A stretch of DNA of 64,000 bases from Cristatella mucedo (GCA_009760855.2 WPIO01000004.1:1132501-1196500), one strand, 5' to 3'; shown: positions 33,266-44,453, counted from the first letter of the stretch. The notes: generated by a model from the letters alone, not told the origin. Made by a program: numbers and translations.

Positions 33266-34604
33266 AAAATTATATTATTGTTATTATTACATAACCTCTT
33301 ATCTAGTCATGTAACCGCTCCTCAAAATAAACTGCTGTAAATTCACTATTTAAGGCGGTCGTGTGCAAAGACTTTTGTTGTTTGAAAGCACGGTAGACAC
33401 CATTCTGTACGCACCCCTGCTATTTCTACCGGTCTCTCCCATCGTGCCGTCTGAAGCAAGAGCCTACGGCTCTCGTATCCATGCCAACGCCAGCAATGCA
33501 GCTGCACTCACTTTCGGCGACTGAAGGATCAAATTTGACTAGCTTGTGCCCGTGAAAAGTCGCGGTAAATTTTTAGTGTTGCATCACAGTGCGGTCGTGA
33601 GAGCCCGCTGAAATACGGGTAGGGCCCAGCCTTGCTGGTGGGCCCGGCCTTCAGCTGGGCGAGGCAACCCGATATCAAGGCATAGGTGGTGAAGTTCTCA
33701 AATCTTACCTTCAATGTCATTCTGCTGTTCACCTTGTCGAAAGCGAGGCAGTCGCCGAACTATGACAGCGTGACGCTCCAGCTCTCCTCTTCTTTCGGCC
33801 TATTATTATTTTTTTACGGCGCTTGTCACGTTGCGACGTTTCCGATGAGTTTCTGCTGCGCGGTACAGAGTGCCTTTCTTAGTGGCTTGATTTTATCTCT
33901 GCTGTCTACAATTCTCGCGCTTATATTCTACTTACTCTACTTACTTTTTGGTTCCCAAGTCTGGCTGGTGTGAAAACTCGCCGGTCCGTAATGGCGATAC
34001 GGTGGCATGTTGCCGCTGTACGTAAAGTTTGGCAAATCGTCTCCTTTTTTAAATGAACTCGGTATTTGCTGTACAGTCGTAGTAGTACTAGAAATATCAC
34101 ACTGATCACAATATAACCGTGATTTTTTCAGTAACTTTAGTGGACTTACCAGCTAGCTAAAAAACCTAGCTTATTGCGGGATTTGATTGGTGTGCAGCTG
34201 GCGATGGCAAGGCCAACAGCTGTTCGTTGTCATTGTAGGATCTGGCTTAATATCCTCCAACTAGCGTAGACAGGTCGCGAAGCCGAACCGATGACAGACG
34301 ACAGGTCGGTCATGCCTCTGTACTTTGCCGAGTCAGCTGGTACGCACCGCAAGCCGCGCCGAGGATTACTTTAAGTTGCAGCTTTTACCTGTGACACACC
34401 ACGTTGGCAAGCCTTGGCTGCAAGTGTACTATTAGCGATCGCCGGGCAAAAGCATCCGGTCAAAGTACGTCATCGACACTATGTCGCATGTTGTGGGTGC
34501 TTGTGCTTAATAACGCTCCCTGGCAACGGTCTGGATATCGAAGCGTCTGCTGTCAGTCCCAAGTAGTCGACGGCAGTTTCGCGATGCGGTTACTGCGGCA
34601 GATA
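33266..34604. other. No gene supported; one hydrophobic frame
   Basis: A frame at 33686-33973 (95 codons, GTG at its left end) encodes two very hydrophobic segments in its second half, which could be membrane helices. It starts without an ATG, has no recognisable family, and hydrophobicity alone does not prove coding. The rest is unassigned. Confidence 0.25.
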
Positions 34605-34757
34605 ACAATAGTAAGAGCAATATATTTGTTATGGCGCCCTCAGAGAACTCAATCTCTTTCTAGGCGCTTTACGTTTGCTGCAAAAGAAGCCCGATCGAAT
34701 GGTCGGTGGCGGTGTGCTCAATAAACCGCAAGAATAACGTGGTTAGGGGTGACGCGC
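34605..34757 (-). mobile_element. LINE-A 3' terminus, head-to-head with main copy
   Basis: Tail, stem-loop (outer words GGCGCC and GGCGCTTTACG), TTGCTGCAAAAGAAGC and 3' UTR to GGTTAGGGGTGACG. It belongs to the 25.4/60.7 kb subfamily and ends where the main LINE-A copy begins. Confidence 0.88.
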
Positions 34758-34774
34758 CCACCGGCAGCATCATT

Positions 34775-36960
34775 CTCCTCTAAAATAACCTGTGAATCGC
34801 GAAACCTCAAGACCCTTGACATCGATGCTGTCCGTGCGAGCATATCTGCTTCACCTTTGCTGCTCAGTCCTCCCTCCGATCTGTCATCACTGGTAGATTG
34901 CTACAACACGACACTAGCTGACACGCTCGACGAGTTTGCACCTTTGACAAAGCGCACTGTGTGCCCCCGCCCAGACGGCCTATGGTTTACCACAGACATT
35001 AAACTAGCCAAGTCTACTAAACGAAAGCTTGAAAAGGCATACAAAAGATCCGGACTAACTGTCCATCGACAGGCATATGAAGACTACTGTAGGTCGTACC
35101 AATCGATCCTAGCAAAGGCTAAGTCTAGCTTCTATAGAAACATTGTTGAATCACAGATGCACAATCCAAAAATGCTGATGTCGACAATAAACCATCTCCT
35201 CAACCGTTCCCAGGTTGGCTCCTTACCTGATGATCCTTGTGATGATCTAGCCGATCGCTTCTCTCGATTCTTTGTGCAGAAGATAGACAAAATCAGGGAA
35301 TCCATCCCTGCGATGACAACCTTCCCACTAGAATGCTGTTCCTCGGTTCCTGGCTGCGCCTCAATGTCTGCATTTAAACAGGTCACTAGTGATGTAGTCC
35401 TAAAGCTCGTATCTCAATCAAAGAAGACAACAAGTCCACTGGACCCTATTCCCACTGTCCTGCTCCTACGTTGCATTGATCTGCTGTTGCCATGCATAAC
35501 CAACATCATTAATATGTCATTAGCCTCAGGTCAGGTCCCAGCACCTTTCAAAAAAGCTGTAGTCAGGCCACTTCTCAAGAAAGCTACACTAGACCAAGAG
35601 AACTTAAGCAACTACCGCCCAGTCTCCCTTCTACCATTCCTATCAAAGACACTGGAACGGGTCGTGGCAGACCAGCTGAATTCGTATATCGAAACCTCAC
35701 ACCTTGCTAGTAAGTTCCAGTCTGGCTTTAGAGCTAATCACTCTACAGAGTCAGCATTGCTTCGGGTATACAACGACCTACTTAGGAATGCAGACATGGG
35801 TAGAGTGTCTCTTCTTGTTTTGCTCGATTATTTCGGCAGCTTTTGATACCATTGATCACAAAGTACTTCTAGAGCGCCTCTCATCTCGCCTGGGCATCAC
35901 TGGCACTGCTCTGCAGTGGTTCAGGTCCTATCTCAGTGGGAGACTCCAGAGTGTTGACGTGAATGGACAAAGATCATCTGAAGTACCTCTAAAATATGGA
36001 GTACCTCAGGGCTCTGTGCTAGGTCCGGTCCTTTTCACCGTTTATACTCTCCCTCTCGCTGATGTGATTGCCAAGCACAATCTAGGCTTTCACTTCTATG
36101 CGGATGACACTCAGTTGTACCTTTGCTTTGATCCCTCCCAGCCTTCGAGCACCTCAAATTCTCTCAACTCACTTGCTGCATGCATTGATGACATCCGATC
36201 ATGGATGGCAGCAAATTTTCTAAAACTAAACGATGATAAAACTAACTTACTAGTTATGGGCAAACCTAGTGTTATTCAGAAATTGGAAAGGCTGACTTTC
36301 AAAATTGGCTCTGCCAGCATATCTCCAGTTGCATCAGCTCGAAATCTAGGTGTCATATTCCAAAGCGACCTCTCGTTAGACGACCACATCAGCTCCACAG
36401 TCAAATCTGCCTATTTTCAGCTTCATAACATTGCTAAAATTAGGGCTTGTTTAGATAAGGATACCACGTCCAAGTTGGTCCATGCATTCGTGACATCTCG
36501 TCTCGACTTCTGCAACTCACTGCTTACAGGCCTACCAGCATGTGCGATCAGGCAATTGCAGCTGGTGCAAAACTCTGCAGCTAGGCTTGTCTGTCGTGAG
36601 CGTCGCAGTTGCCACATTACTCCACTTCTCGCCGACCTGCACTGGCTACCAGTCAAGCAACGGATTGACTTCAAGGTTTTGTCGCTCACTTTTAGGTCTC
36701 TTCATTCTATGGCTCCAGCCTACCTTTCAGATATACTACCCCATCAGGCAAAGCATCGTACCACTCGCTTTTCGGAATCCAACAGTCTAGAAATACCTCG
36801 TACAAACCTTAAATCCTTTGGAGACCGTGCATTTAGCTCGTATGCTCCCACAGCCTGGAACTCCCTCCCGACCTGCATCAGAACATCCCCTGACCTGACC
36901 ACATTTAAAAGAAACTTAAAAACATACCTATTTAGGACAGCATTTAGTGGGTCCTTGTGA
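34775..36960 (+). pseudogene. LINE-A reverse transcriptase, one frameshift
   Basis: The first frame, 34775-35846, covers the linker and RT fingers ('SPLDPIPTVLL', 'FKKAVVRPLLKK', 'NYRPVSLLPFLSK', 'FQSGFRANHSTESALL'). A single-base gain near 35830-35835 moves the rest into another frame. The second frame runs from about 35835 to 36960 with 'AAFDTIDH', '[13 protein letters not shown]', the catalytic Tyr-Ala-Asp-Asp at 36097-36108, 'FLKLNDDKTNLLVMG', the post-RT block and the C-terminal 'LFRTAFSGSL'. Apart from the frameshift I see no stop, so all visible RT motifs are intact. Reading starts at the LINE boundary; no natural start codon is present. Confidence 0.93.
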
Positions 36961-37126
36961 TTCGTCCTCGATGTGCTTATGCGTGCTGACACTGTTCATG
37001 CTGCCACTAACCACATTTGCATGCTGACCCAGTGCATGTAACCCCTAACCATGTTATTCATTTTGTTTGTTTTTCAAGCATGATTTTACTTACTATTCTA
37101 TTGCGTATCACTTTACAGCAAATGTA

Positions 37127-37166
37127 AAGCGCCTAGAAAGAGATTAAGTTCTCTGAGGGTGCTTTA
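37127..37166 (+). promoter_or_regulatory. LINE-A 3' stem-loop (RT recognition candidate)
   Basis: Outer arms AAGCGCC and GGTGCTT (perfect AAAGCGCC/GGCGCTTT in most copies), inner arms AGAGA and TCTCT, loop TTAAGT-like. In characterised L2-clade LINEs, a 3' stem-loop like this is bound by the element's RT to start reverse transcription. That role is inferred here. Confidence 0.75.
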
Positions 37167-37197
37167 TCAAGTGCAATATTATTATTATTATTATTAT

Positions 37198-38244
37198 GTA
37201 AGTATGGATGGATGTCCTTGAGGGACGAGCTATTACTTCAAGAATTAGGAATAGTCGTTAGCTGTCGGCAAAAGTGATGGGCAAAGTAGCCGGTCTTTGG
37301 TAGAAATCTTTCGACTTTCTGGCCACCGTTCGCTGGGGGCAGCCTGATTCCGCCCTGTCCCGTTTGGTGCGGTGACTCTCTCGCGCTCCGACAGCTGGCT
37401 GATTTTTCCGCCGGCCGCAAGCTCTCCGACCAATTCGAGAAGGCGACTTGCGCCCATCGCCCTCCGCCGCCGTAGCTCGCGGCCACACGGGGCGCACGGG
37501 GGGGGGGGAGGCGAAGGCGGGCGGGCGGGGGAGGGCGTTGGACGATCGTCCTCTCCCCGCCGGCGAAAGCCACAGCCGCTCGGATGCTGTTAATAATCGA
37601 GTGGAGCGCGCGCGAGCAGCTGTGCGGGCCTTTCTTAGAAGGCAATTTAATCCTCTTTACTCGCCGCCGGTCGGGCTCGTAACTAGAGCCAGGCACTGGC
37701 CCCGCCCGCGGCTGGTAAATTCGGCCCCGGAGTGGCGCTCACGTCGGCGGCGCTGCAGAGGCGTTTTTCGAGGCGCCCGAGGCGACCGTTAGCGTTCTAG
37801 CTTTCGTCGCCAATTAGCGCTGCGGGCACAGTCTGCGTTCCTGCGGGCGGCGGCGACGGCGGCGGCGGCGGCGGCTGGGGGGGGCGCTCCGAGGAACGCA
37901 AACGAATTGCGGTTGGCGAGAGCGCAGCAAGCCAGCTCTCCGCCGGCGTTCTCGCCGAGGCGTTGCTACGCAGCGCAGGCGTGGCGTGCGCCAACGAGCG
38001 ACTCGACGCGATCGAGTAGCTCCTATCTTTGCACGAGCGAAGAACCTGGCGCAGGAAAGCTTGCGGATAAATTGGCTTGCAGCCTGAGGGTTTCTCTTCG
38101 ACTAGAGCACCGGGGAGTAAGGGGGGAGGGGCAGCCCTAGGATCGAGGTGCCGGAAGAGCGACGCAACGGCTTCCGCAGCAGACGAAAGAATGGCGTCGG
38201 AGACGCGAAGCCGCCGAAACCCATTGATGTAATGCAATGCATCG
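37198..38244. other. CpG-rich stretch, possible CpG island
   Basis: 37440-38180 is very CpG-rich with G-runs (37498-37508) and (GGC)n at 37850-37875. Frames on both strands are compositional. No domain recognised. Confidence 0.35.
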
Positions 38245-38332
38245 CCGCCGGTCCCTCCGCAAAATCATAAATACTAAGCAGGCGTTACGCCGGAGAGTTT
38301 TCTACGGCGCAAGCAAAGCCTAAGCAGCCGTG

Positions 38333-38485
38333 AATAGTCCAGGAGATGAGGTACTCGCTCTTCGCGACCGAGGTGGTAGGTTCGAATCATGCAGTGGGCG
38401 ATCCTTAGTTGCCAACTGCAAGAGGCGGTGATAACCGTTGAGGCTCTTTCTGCCGCTATACGAATGAGGCTGTCAAATCGCTCAA
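38333..38485 (+). mobile_element. SINE-A copy nested in LINE-B
   Basis: A-box TAGTCCAGGAG, B-box GGTTCGAATCA (38379-38389), the shared body and CTATACGAATGAGGCTGT. Flanked by CCTAAGCAGC on the left and TTTAAGCGGC on the right, consistent with a target-site duplication of a LINE-B word. Confidence 0.87.
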
Positions 38486-38786
38486 TATTTAAGCGGCTTT
38501 CGGTACGAACCCGGAAGCCAACTGAGTCATCTCGCGAAACACAGCGAAAGCGAGAATCATAGCTGAGTCTCGGGGGCAGCCGAAGAATAGAAGTAGCGTG
38601 GAAGTAGCAGCTCAGGACGGCTGGAAAGGATGTGCCAACGTCAGCAGCCAGAGCGTAGATGTCACTGCATAAGAATTGTAGAAGTACGGAGGTGGGTTAT
38701 ACAATGGAGGACCTGCAGTGCAAGAGCTTGTGTGTACCACGGTCTTTAAGCGTCGATGTAGAGCGGCTAATTAATTGTCCATACAG

Positions 38787-38843
38787 TAATAATTATAGTA
38801 TTAGTAATATTAATAAGAATACACTTGATAAGCATAATACAAG
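38787..38843 (-). mobile_element. Minimal LINE-A tail insertion in LINE-B
   Basis: AT-rich tail (TAATAATTATAGTATTAG...) plus the terminal LINE-A word ACACTTGATAAGC, minus strand. Flanks ATACAG and ATACAAG resemble a short target duplication. Confidence 0.7.
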
Positions 38844-39025
38844 ATCTGAGGACACGAGGAGGCTGAAACTGGTGCAGCAGCTAAGCTGGGTATTGAAGCT
38901 AAGCTATGGAAGGCCTTATGGATTAGCAAATGAACTTTTTACCCAGTATCCGTTGATCAATCGGGAGACATCACAGCTCTTTCAGCAAAGTAGACACTTG
39001 GCGGAACCTGAAGGATTTTTTTAAC

Positions 39026-39380
39026 GAGTCTTGCCATATTCATCACCAGCTGCAGTGGCCTAATTGCTTTAGCAAAGAGGTAGTGCCGTTGTCGGCCCGA
39101 CTGGCCTCGTGGTTTGGCCACTATCTGCATAATGCACCTACCACCACGAGTGGTCTGCCCACTGCGGACTGTTAGTCAGAGGTGAACAGGGTACGAGCTA
39201 CAGAGCTTTGCTTCTCTCGGAGCCTTCATGGCGCCACCTGGTGCTGTTGTTTGCTCGGATCCTGATGTTAAAAGCTCAGAGCATCCTCACAGCTGTAAAC
39301 GATGAGGTTGAGGCTTGAGAGGCCTCACCATCGGCGAGAGATTGATTGCATGGTCCCGGGGGGGGCGGGGCATAGCTGTG
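39026..39380. other. No feature recognised
   Basis: Unassigned sequence. A G-run lies at 39358-39365. Confidence 0.4.
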
Positions 39381-39735
39381 CAGGAAGAGTCTTACAGGGA
39401 GAGTCTCGCAGGGAAAGTCTCGCAGGGAAAGTCTCGCAGGGAAAGTCTCGCAGGGAAAGTCTCGCAGGGAAAGTCTCGCAGGGAAAGTCTCGCAGGGAGA
39501 GTCTCGCAGGGAAAGTCTCGCAGGGAGAGTCTCGCAGGGAAAGTCTCGCAGTTAAAGTCTCGCAGTTAAAGTCTCGCAGGGAAAGTCTCGCAGGAAGAGT
39601 CTCGCAGGGATAGTCTCGCAGGGTGAGACTCGGGGGAAAAGTCTCGCAGGGAGTATCTCTCAGGGAGAGCCAAGTAGGGAAAGTTTCACTGGAAGAGTCT
39701 CGCAGGGAGAATCTCGCAGGAAGAGGCTCGATTAG
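39381..39735. repeat. 14-bp minisatellite
   Basis: About 23-25 copies of GTCTCGCAGGGAAA with variants (GGGAGA, AGTTAA, AGGAAGA, GGGATA). The centre is regular; the right end (39610-39735) is degenerate. Confidence 0.96.
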
Positions 39736-40074
39736 GCGACGCAGACTCCACGTTGTGCCAGATCACGATGTCATGCAGCATCTGCTGGCAATGGCGGAGA
39801 CCACGTAGCACGCGGTCTCGGCCTCTGAACGGCAGAGGCTGCAGCTCATCGGTGGGATCCTCGATGGGTGCCGCTCCTTACAGGTGCGACCGGCTAATCC
39901 AAGTATGAGCTGGCTGGGTGGCCCAGCAGCACCTGTCCAGCAAAGTGCTTTGCCTACTCGAACAGCTTAGCGACAACGACGTATGGTACGGCGGAGCAGC
40001 GAGGCTCATCCGGTTCGGTGCAGACTGCAGCTACTTCTTCGCTCGAGAGCCACAGGCAGTGGCTGAGAAACTGT
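39736..40074. other. Unassigned, adjoining LINE-A'
   Basis: No recognisable feature. Part of it may be diverged RT sequence of the LINE-A' copy that follows. Confidence 0.35.
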
Positions 40075-40830
40075 TGGCACTTGAAGACGTGGATACTGCA
40101 TCCATATTGGTCCAAGCATTTGTGATATCCGGTCTCGACTTCGGTAACTGGCTGCTTGCTGGTCTACTGACCAGTGCAATCCGACGTCGACCCTGCAGTT
40201 GATGCAAAACTGCAGCTAGGCTTACATGTCGTGGGTGTCGCAGTCGCATTGTCACACCACCTATCGCCGACCTGTACTTGGTCCCAAACAAGCTGTGAAT
40301 CGACTTCAAGGTCACCCACCTTTCGGATCCTCGATTCTGTGGCGTCAGCCTACCTGTCAGAACTACTCCCTCATCGTGCTATGCATTTTACCAATCGCTC
40401 CTCTTATTCGAATCGTTTAGCTATGCCTTGAACCACCCTCAAATTCTTTTGAGACCGACATTTCGCTCATGTGCTCCCACAGGCTGGAACCCACTCCCGA
40501 CTGACATTACCAGATCTCCTGACTTGACATTAAAAAGAAGCTTAAAACGAACCTGTTTCTTGCAGCATTCGATGGGTGCTTGTGATTGGTCCTGTGTGTA
40601 CTTAGGTGTTCTGACACTTACTGATACTTAAGTGCGCATGTTACCACCAACCATATTTACACGATGACAATCTGTATGGGAGCTCTCACCGTATTATGCT
40701 TGCTGTAATCATGCCTGCTCCCACTAACCATCTGATCATGCTTCTTATATAGCATATGTATTGTGTCTTGAGAGACATTGATGTCTCTGAGGATGCTATA
40801 CAAATGTATTATTTATATTAATGATAATAT
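40075..40830 (+). mobile_element. LINE-A' copy, reference for the subfamily
   Basis: Diverged plus-strand copy from 'DTAS(I/K)LVQAFV' (40095) through the post-RT block and C-terminus, then a 3' UTR (CCACCAACCATATTTACACG), GCATATGTATTGTGTC, a perfect inner hairpin AGAGACAT/ATGTCTCT (40771-40788), GATGCTATACAAATGTATT and an AT-rich tail. Multiple frame breaks. This 3' end resembles SINE-B more than the main LINE-A does. Confidence 0.88.
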
Positions 40831-41839
40831 TTTATCAGTTTTATGCCAATGACCACTGCTTTGCCGGTCCATCTCTGTTGTAGGGGCTAAAAGGGCCATC
40901 ATTAAGTAGATGATGGTGGTCCTCATCGAAGCCAGCAAGGCCACCGTGGTAGATCAGGACACGGTCGAGGGGAAGAGGCGACACAGTACAGCGAGCGCAG
41001 CGCGCGGCATGCCTTCACGGATAGCAGCGATCGCAGCGTCGATCGCGAGGGAACATACGACTCACAAAGTCTCTTTCCTCGTTTGCTACCGCCGGCAAGT
41101 TTGCCTGCCGTCATCCTGTACGCCTTCAAGTGCAGCAAATGGCCGATCGCTCCCGATGGTCCACATGGCTTTTGCGTGGGTCCAAAAGCCGCGAATGCTC
41201 GACCGCCCGACAAAAATTGCCACAAAGTCAGGCCAACCGGTACAGAACCTACTAGGCAGCTTGGTGAAAAATCTAGCCATCTCCGCGATCCTTCATCAAG
41301 AAATAGCGACCAGTGCTAATTCTTGGTAAGCATTCAGGAGTGGCCACTAACAGTTTACACCAACCCTGGAACTTTTGACGGCCTAAGAATCGTGCGAAAT
41401 GCGGTCGTCGGCAATTGAACCGGCTCGGGCATGCTCAAACGCCGATGGTCACGGAGCAGCTACAGCGACATTTTGAGTGCTTGCCTAAGCGATGCTGATC
41501 GAGCTGGCGTTGGCAGTTATTAATGCCACGTTGTTCCTATTGATTTGAAAATCGACAAGATTATTGGCATGAATCTGCCATTATATAAACAAGCAAGATT
41601 TGTGAGAATCGTAAAAGCTTAGCATGCGTGTGAGTACGTATGTGACAAGTGTGGCTCCCATGTCAGCGCCTTATCACCTGTGCAGTGTGCTGATGACTAA
41701 GAAGCAAGGCTTACATGATTTTGTGTAGCCCTCTAAAAACAGGCATGCAATAAGCAAAAAGTCTCTGGTGTACTGAGGAGTGAACAAACAATATGTTGGG
41801 TTCAGCCTAACTAAATGCGATCGGAAGCCTATAACTGGC
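40831..41839. other. No feature recognised
   Basis: The frame 40910-41329 (139 codons) has no domain I recognise. The remainder is unassigned. Confidence 0.4.
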
Positions 41840-41840
41840 T

Positions 41841-41859
41841 ACACACACACACACACGCA

Positions 41860-41907
<48 letters not shown>

Positions 41908-41930
41908 CACGCACGCACGCACACACACAC
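41841..41930. repeat. (CA)n microsatellite
   Basis: CA run with CG/TA interruptions. Confidence 0.97.
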
Positions 41931-41939
41931 AATCTCTCT

Positions 41940-44300
41940 TAAGCGAGGACTGGCTGTGGTTTACCTGATGCCAAGGACCACGAGCGAAGGCACCGCCTCA
42001 CTCGTCCTGAGCCTCCGTCGGCTTAACCGGACGGCTCTGCATCCGGCGGTCCTCGGCCATGAGACGCGAGATGTGCCTCGCGTCTGCAACGCCTCTACGC
42101 GTCCAACCGCACCGAGGCCGTCCTCGAGATCATGCTGCCAGCTCTGCCTGCCATCTCTGCCAGAGATCTAGCAGCCTGATGCTCTCAATGGAAGGCCGAG
42201 TAGCAGGCCAGGCCTGTTGACAGTAATCGTCTGCAGACTCTACTCGCCAGCTCAGCAATCCAGCCTGATGTCTCCGCTATCGGAGGAGGACGTCGCCGCC
42301 GGCCTTCTCGCAGAGCCCGAAACACGTCGCCGGGTGCCGACCGCCTGGAATACCGCCACTTGCGCCTCATCGACCGTGGGTACAGGCTCGTTGTGCGCAT
42401 CCTGAACGGCTGCCTCCACATCGGTGACGTCCCATCTGCCAGGAAAACGTGTTTCGCGATCCCTATCCACAAGAAGGGCGACTCACGCTTGCCCGGTAAC
42501 TTCTGTCCTATCGCTCTCTTGCCCACTATATACAAGCCGCTCTCGGACAGCCTGGCCGGGAGGCCCGCAAGTTCGCTGGTGGCTGTGGGCTGCTGTCGCC
42601 GCAGCAAAAGAGCTTTGTTCCGGATGCGGACGGCTGGCTGGAGCATTCCTTTCCTGTCGATAGCGCCTTTGACGAGGCCAGATGTCGGCGTGGCGCTGGC
42701 GCTGTCTACTCGGTGTTTCTCGACCTACGGAATGCCTTCGGCGGCACTGTACACGTCTCCCTGATCAGTGCGCTGCAGCTGCAGCCTGACTAGACGCGAA
42801 GCAGCTTCTGCAGGTTCGCTGAGCGCCGGCTAGAGCTTCCGCTAGAGCTTCTCGCTTCGCTAGAGCTTCCGGAGCTTCCGGCTGTGACGCGACGAGACGT
42901 CGGCGGCGTTTCCTGCAACCGCATCCGGCGTCTGGCAGAGCGACCTTCTATCGCCGATCCTCTTTGATGTGGCAAATAAACCGGTTGTCAGACTCGCTGC
43001 CAGCATGCACGAATCGTGCTTCCAGCTTGGCGGAGCCTCCGTGTCGGTCTGCGCCTTGGCAGATGACTTTGCCCTGTTCTCAGGCCCGTCTTCAGGTCTT
43101 CAGATCCTCGTATGTGCAGCTGAACAGGCTGCGTCGACGCTGGGCATGCAGTTCCGGCCGGTGAAGTGCTGTGTCGTCACTTAAGGGTGCCAAGGCCGCC
43201 GTGCTGCCTCAATCACTCTACACGACAGGCGGATCCCCGAGCTGCTGGAGAACGAGTCCGTGCGTGGCCGTGACCTCGGAGCCACGCAGGGTCTCGGGCA
43301 GCCCTAGGGCTGAACTAGAGCAGGCCTGCTCTTCCATCGCAAGGGACAGTAGTCTGCGCTTCAGGCCAGCCTTCTCGCCCCTCTTGGACAAAGCATGACC
43401 CCTTGCGGACTTTCCTCCGGCCACGTGTCTCGACTACATTTTCAGGGCCCGGCTTGTGCCTCAGGCTGCTCTGCAGCCAGCCGAAAAGGCTCCCACGGAA
43501 CTACGTCGCTTCCCGTGCGGCGGTCTGCCGAACTTTCGTCGGCACAGCATTTACCGCTTGCGCCTCGCTCTGCGGGCTTGGCTTGATTCGTTTCGGGACG
43601 AACGAACGCCTCCACCATATGTGCTGCCAAAGCCTGTCGCCTGTCGCTGTGCTCGCCCGACGTGTGCGTCCGTCAAGTCGCCCGTCACCGACTCAACCGA
43701 GCTCTAGAACTCAATCGATTTCGCCGTTGTCCGATGAGGAGCGTCCGCGATTCTTGAGCCTACGGCAGCCTTCGGCCAAAGGCCCAAGGTCAAAGGGCCG
43801 GCAGGGTCTCGCTGAGGTTGGAGGGACGTCAGCGCCTCAAGCAGCTCTCCTGCTGCCTCTAGCTTGCCAGCCCTGAAGTGCCGACTGTGTCCACCGACCC
43901 TAACGGCATCGAGCACTGGGTCGTGCCGCAAGTGGTTATCACGAAGCTTCGAGAGTTCGCCAGGCTCCTGGAAGGCCGTGCTTGGGCGGCCCAGCATGCA
44001 CAGGGCCGGGTCAGTCGCTGCCTGGCCACGAACAGATTCGCCACCCACAGTCACTTCCTGATCATGGGTTTTGGCCTGACGTTACGGGTTGGAGGTTCGT
44101 GCATAGGACGTGCTGTCGGTGGCTACTGCCAGGAGTAGGGCATACCCGAGGATTGTTACCAGCTGCCGCCTATGCCGCTCGGAGGCAGATACCGTTTGCG
44201 AGTCACTCCCGGCAGATGCTGCGTGCAATTACGGCCCGACACAAGCTGGTTCTGGGCCGCCTAATCCGAGCTCAACAGCATGTCGGCAGGCCTCGCTAAT
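41940..44300 (+). pseudogene. R2-superfamily-like non-LTR element, decayed
   Basis: Frames at 42360-42764, 42540-42790 and 42969-43184 carry RT motifs in order: 'FAIPIHKKGD' and 'GNFCPIALLPTIYK' (about 42450-42530), 'LLSPQQKSFVPDADG' with 'EHSFPV', 'VFLDLRNAFGG' (about 42714-42746), and 'CALADDFALFSG' with Leu-Ala-Asp-Asp at 43056-43067, then 'TLGMQFRPVKC'. The Leu-Asp-Leu-Arg-Asn-Ala-Phe-Gly motif and the style of the block after Ala-Asp-Asp resemble R2-group elements, not L2/CR1. Downstream frames to 44300 probably hold the C-terminal part; a Cys-Arg-Leu-Cys near 44163 could be part of a Cys-rich motif, but the expected His/Cys spacing is not clear. Many frameshifts. No 3' tail or target site identified. 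Confidence 0.7.
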
Positions 44301-44334
44301 TTATATACACAAGTTAAACAATTTCAATAGATTG

Positions 44335-44447
<113 letters not shown>

Positions 44448-44453
44448 CCACAT

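Larger units (their letters stand above)
34758..37197 (+). mobile_element. LINE-A, longest copy (L2/CR1-like)
   Basis: A 2.44-kb 5'-truncated LINE. It holds the region upstream of RT, the full RT, a post-RT domain, a TGA stop (36958-36960), a 3' UTR of about 170 bases, a terminal stem-loop (37127-37166) and a (TTA)n tail. The apurinic endonuclease domain and ORF1 expected of L2/CR1 elements are missing because of truncation. No target-site duplication was identified, because the left side abuts another LINE-A fragment. Close in sequence to the 9.5, 13.0 and 44.7 kb copies. Confidence 0.95.
38245..39025 (-). mobile_element. LINE-B copy with two nested insertions
   Basis: Minus-strand, diverged LINE-B from its 3' UTR (38245-38330) through 'SRTGPRLWN'-equivalent DNA to the segment matching AGCTCTTTCAGCAAAG at about 38970. 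It is split by a SINE-A copy (38333-38485) and a tiny LINE-A tail insertion (38787-38843). Removing both restores a continuous alignment. Confidence 0.85.

Noticed and set aside
33686-33973. Small membrane protein gene
   Set aside because: No ATG start, no family, and no surrounding coding evidence; noted only as a hydrophobic frame.
34605-37197. Twin-priming inversion creating the main LINE-A insertion
   Set aside because: The inverted left part is a 3' end with its own hairpin and tail, of a different subfamily, whereas twin priming inverts an internal 5' segment of the same copy.
39381-39735. CRISPR-like array or repeat protein
   Set aside because: Contiguous 14-bp minisatellite without spacers; open frames follow from its stop-free unit.
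42185-42646. Minus-strand 153-codon frame
   Set aside because: It is a shadow of the plus-strand R2-like RT, whose motifs are clear.
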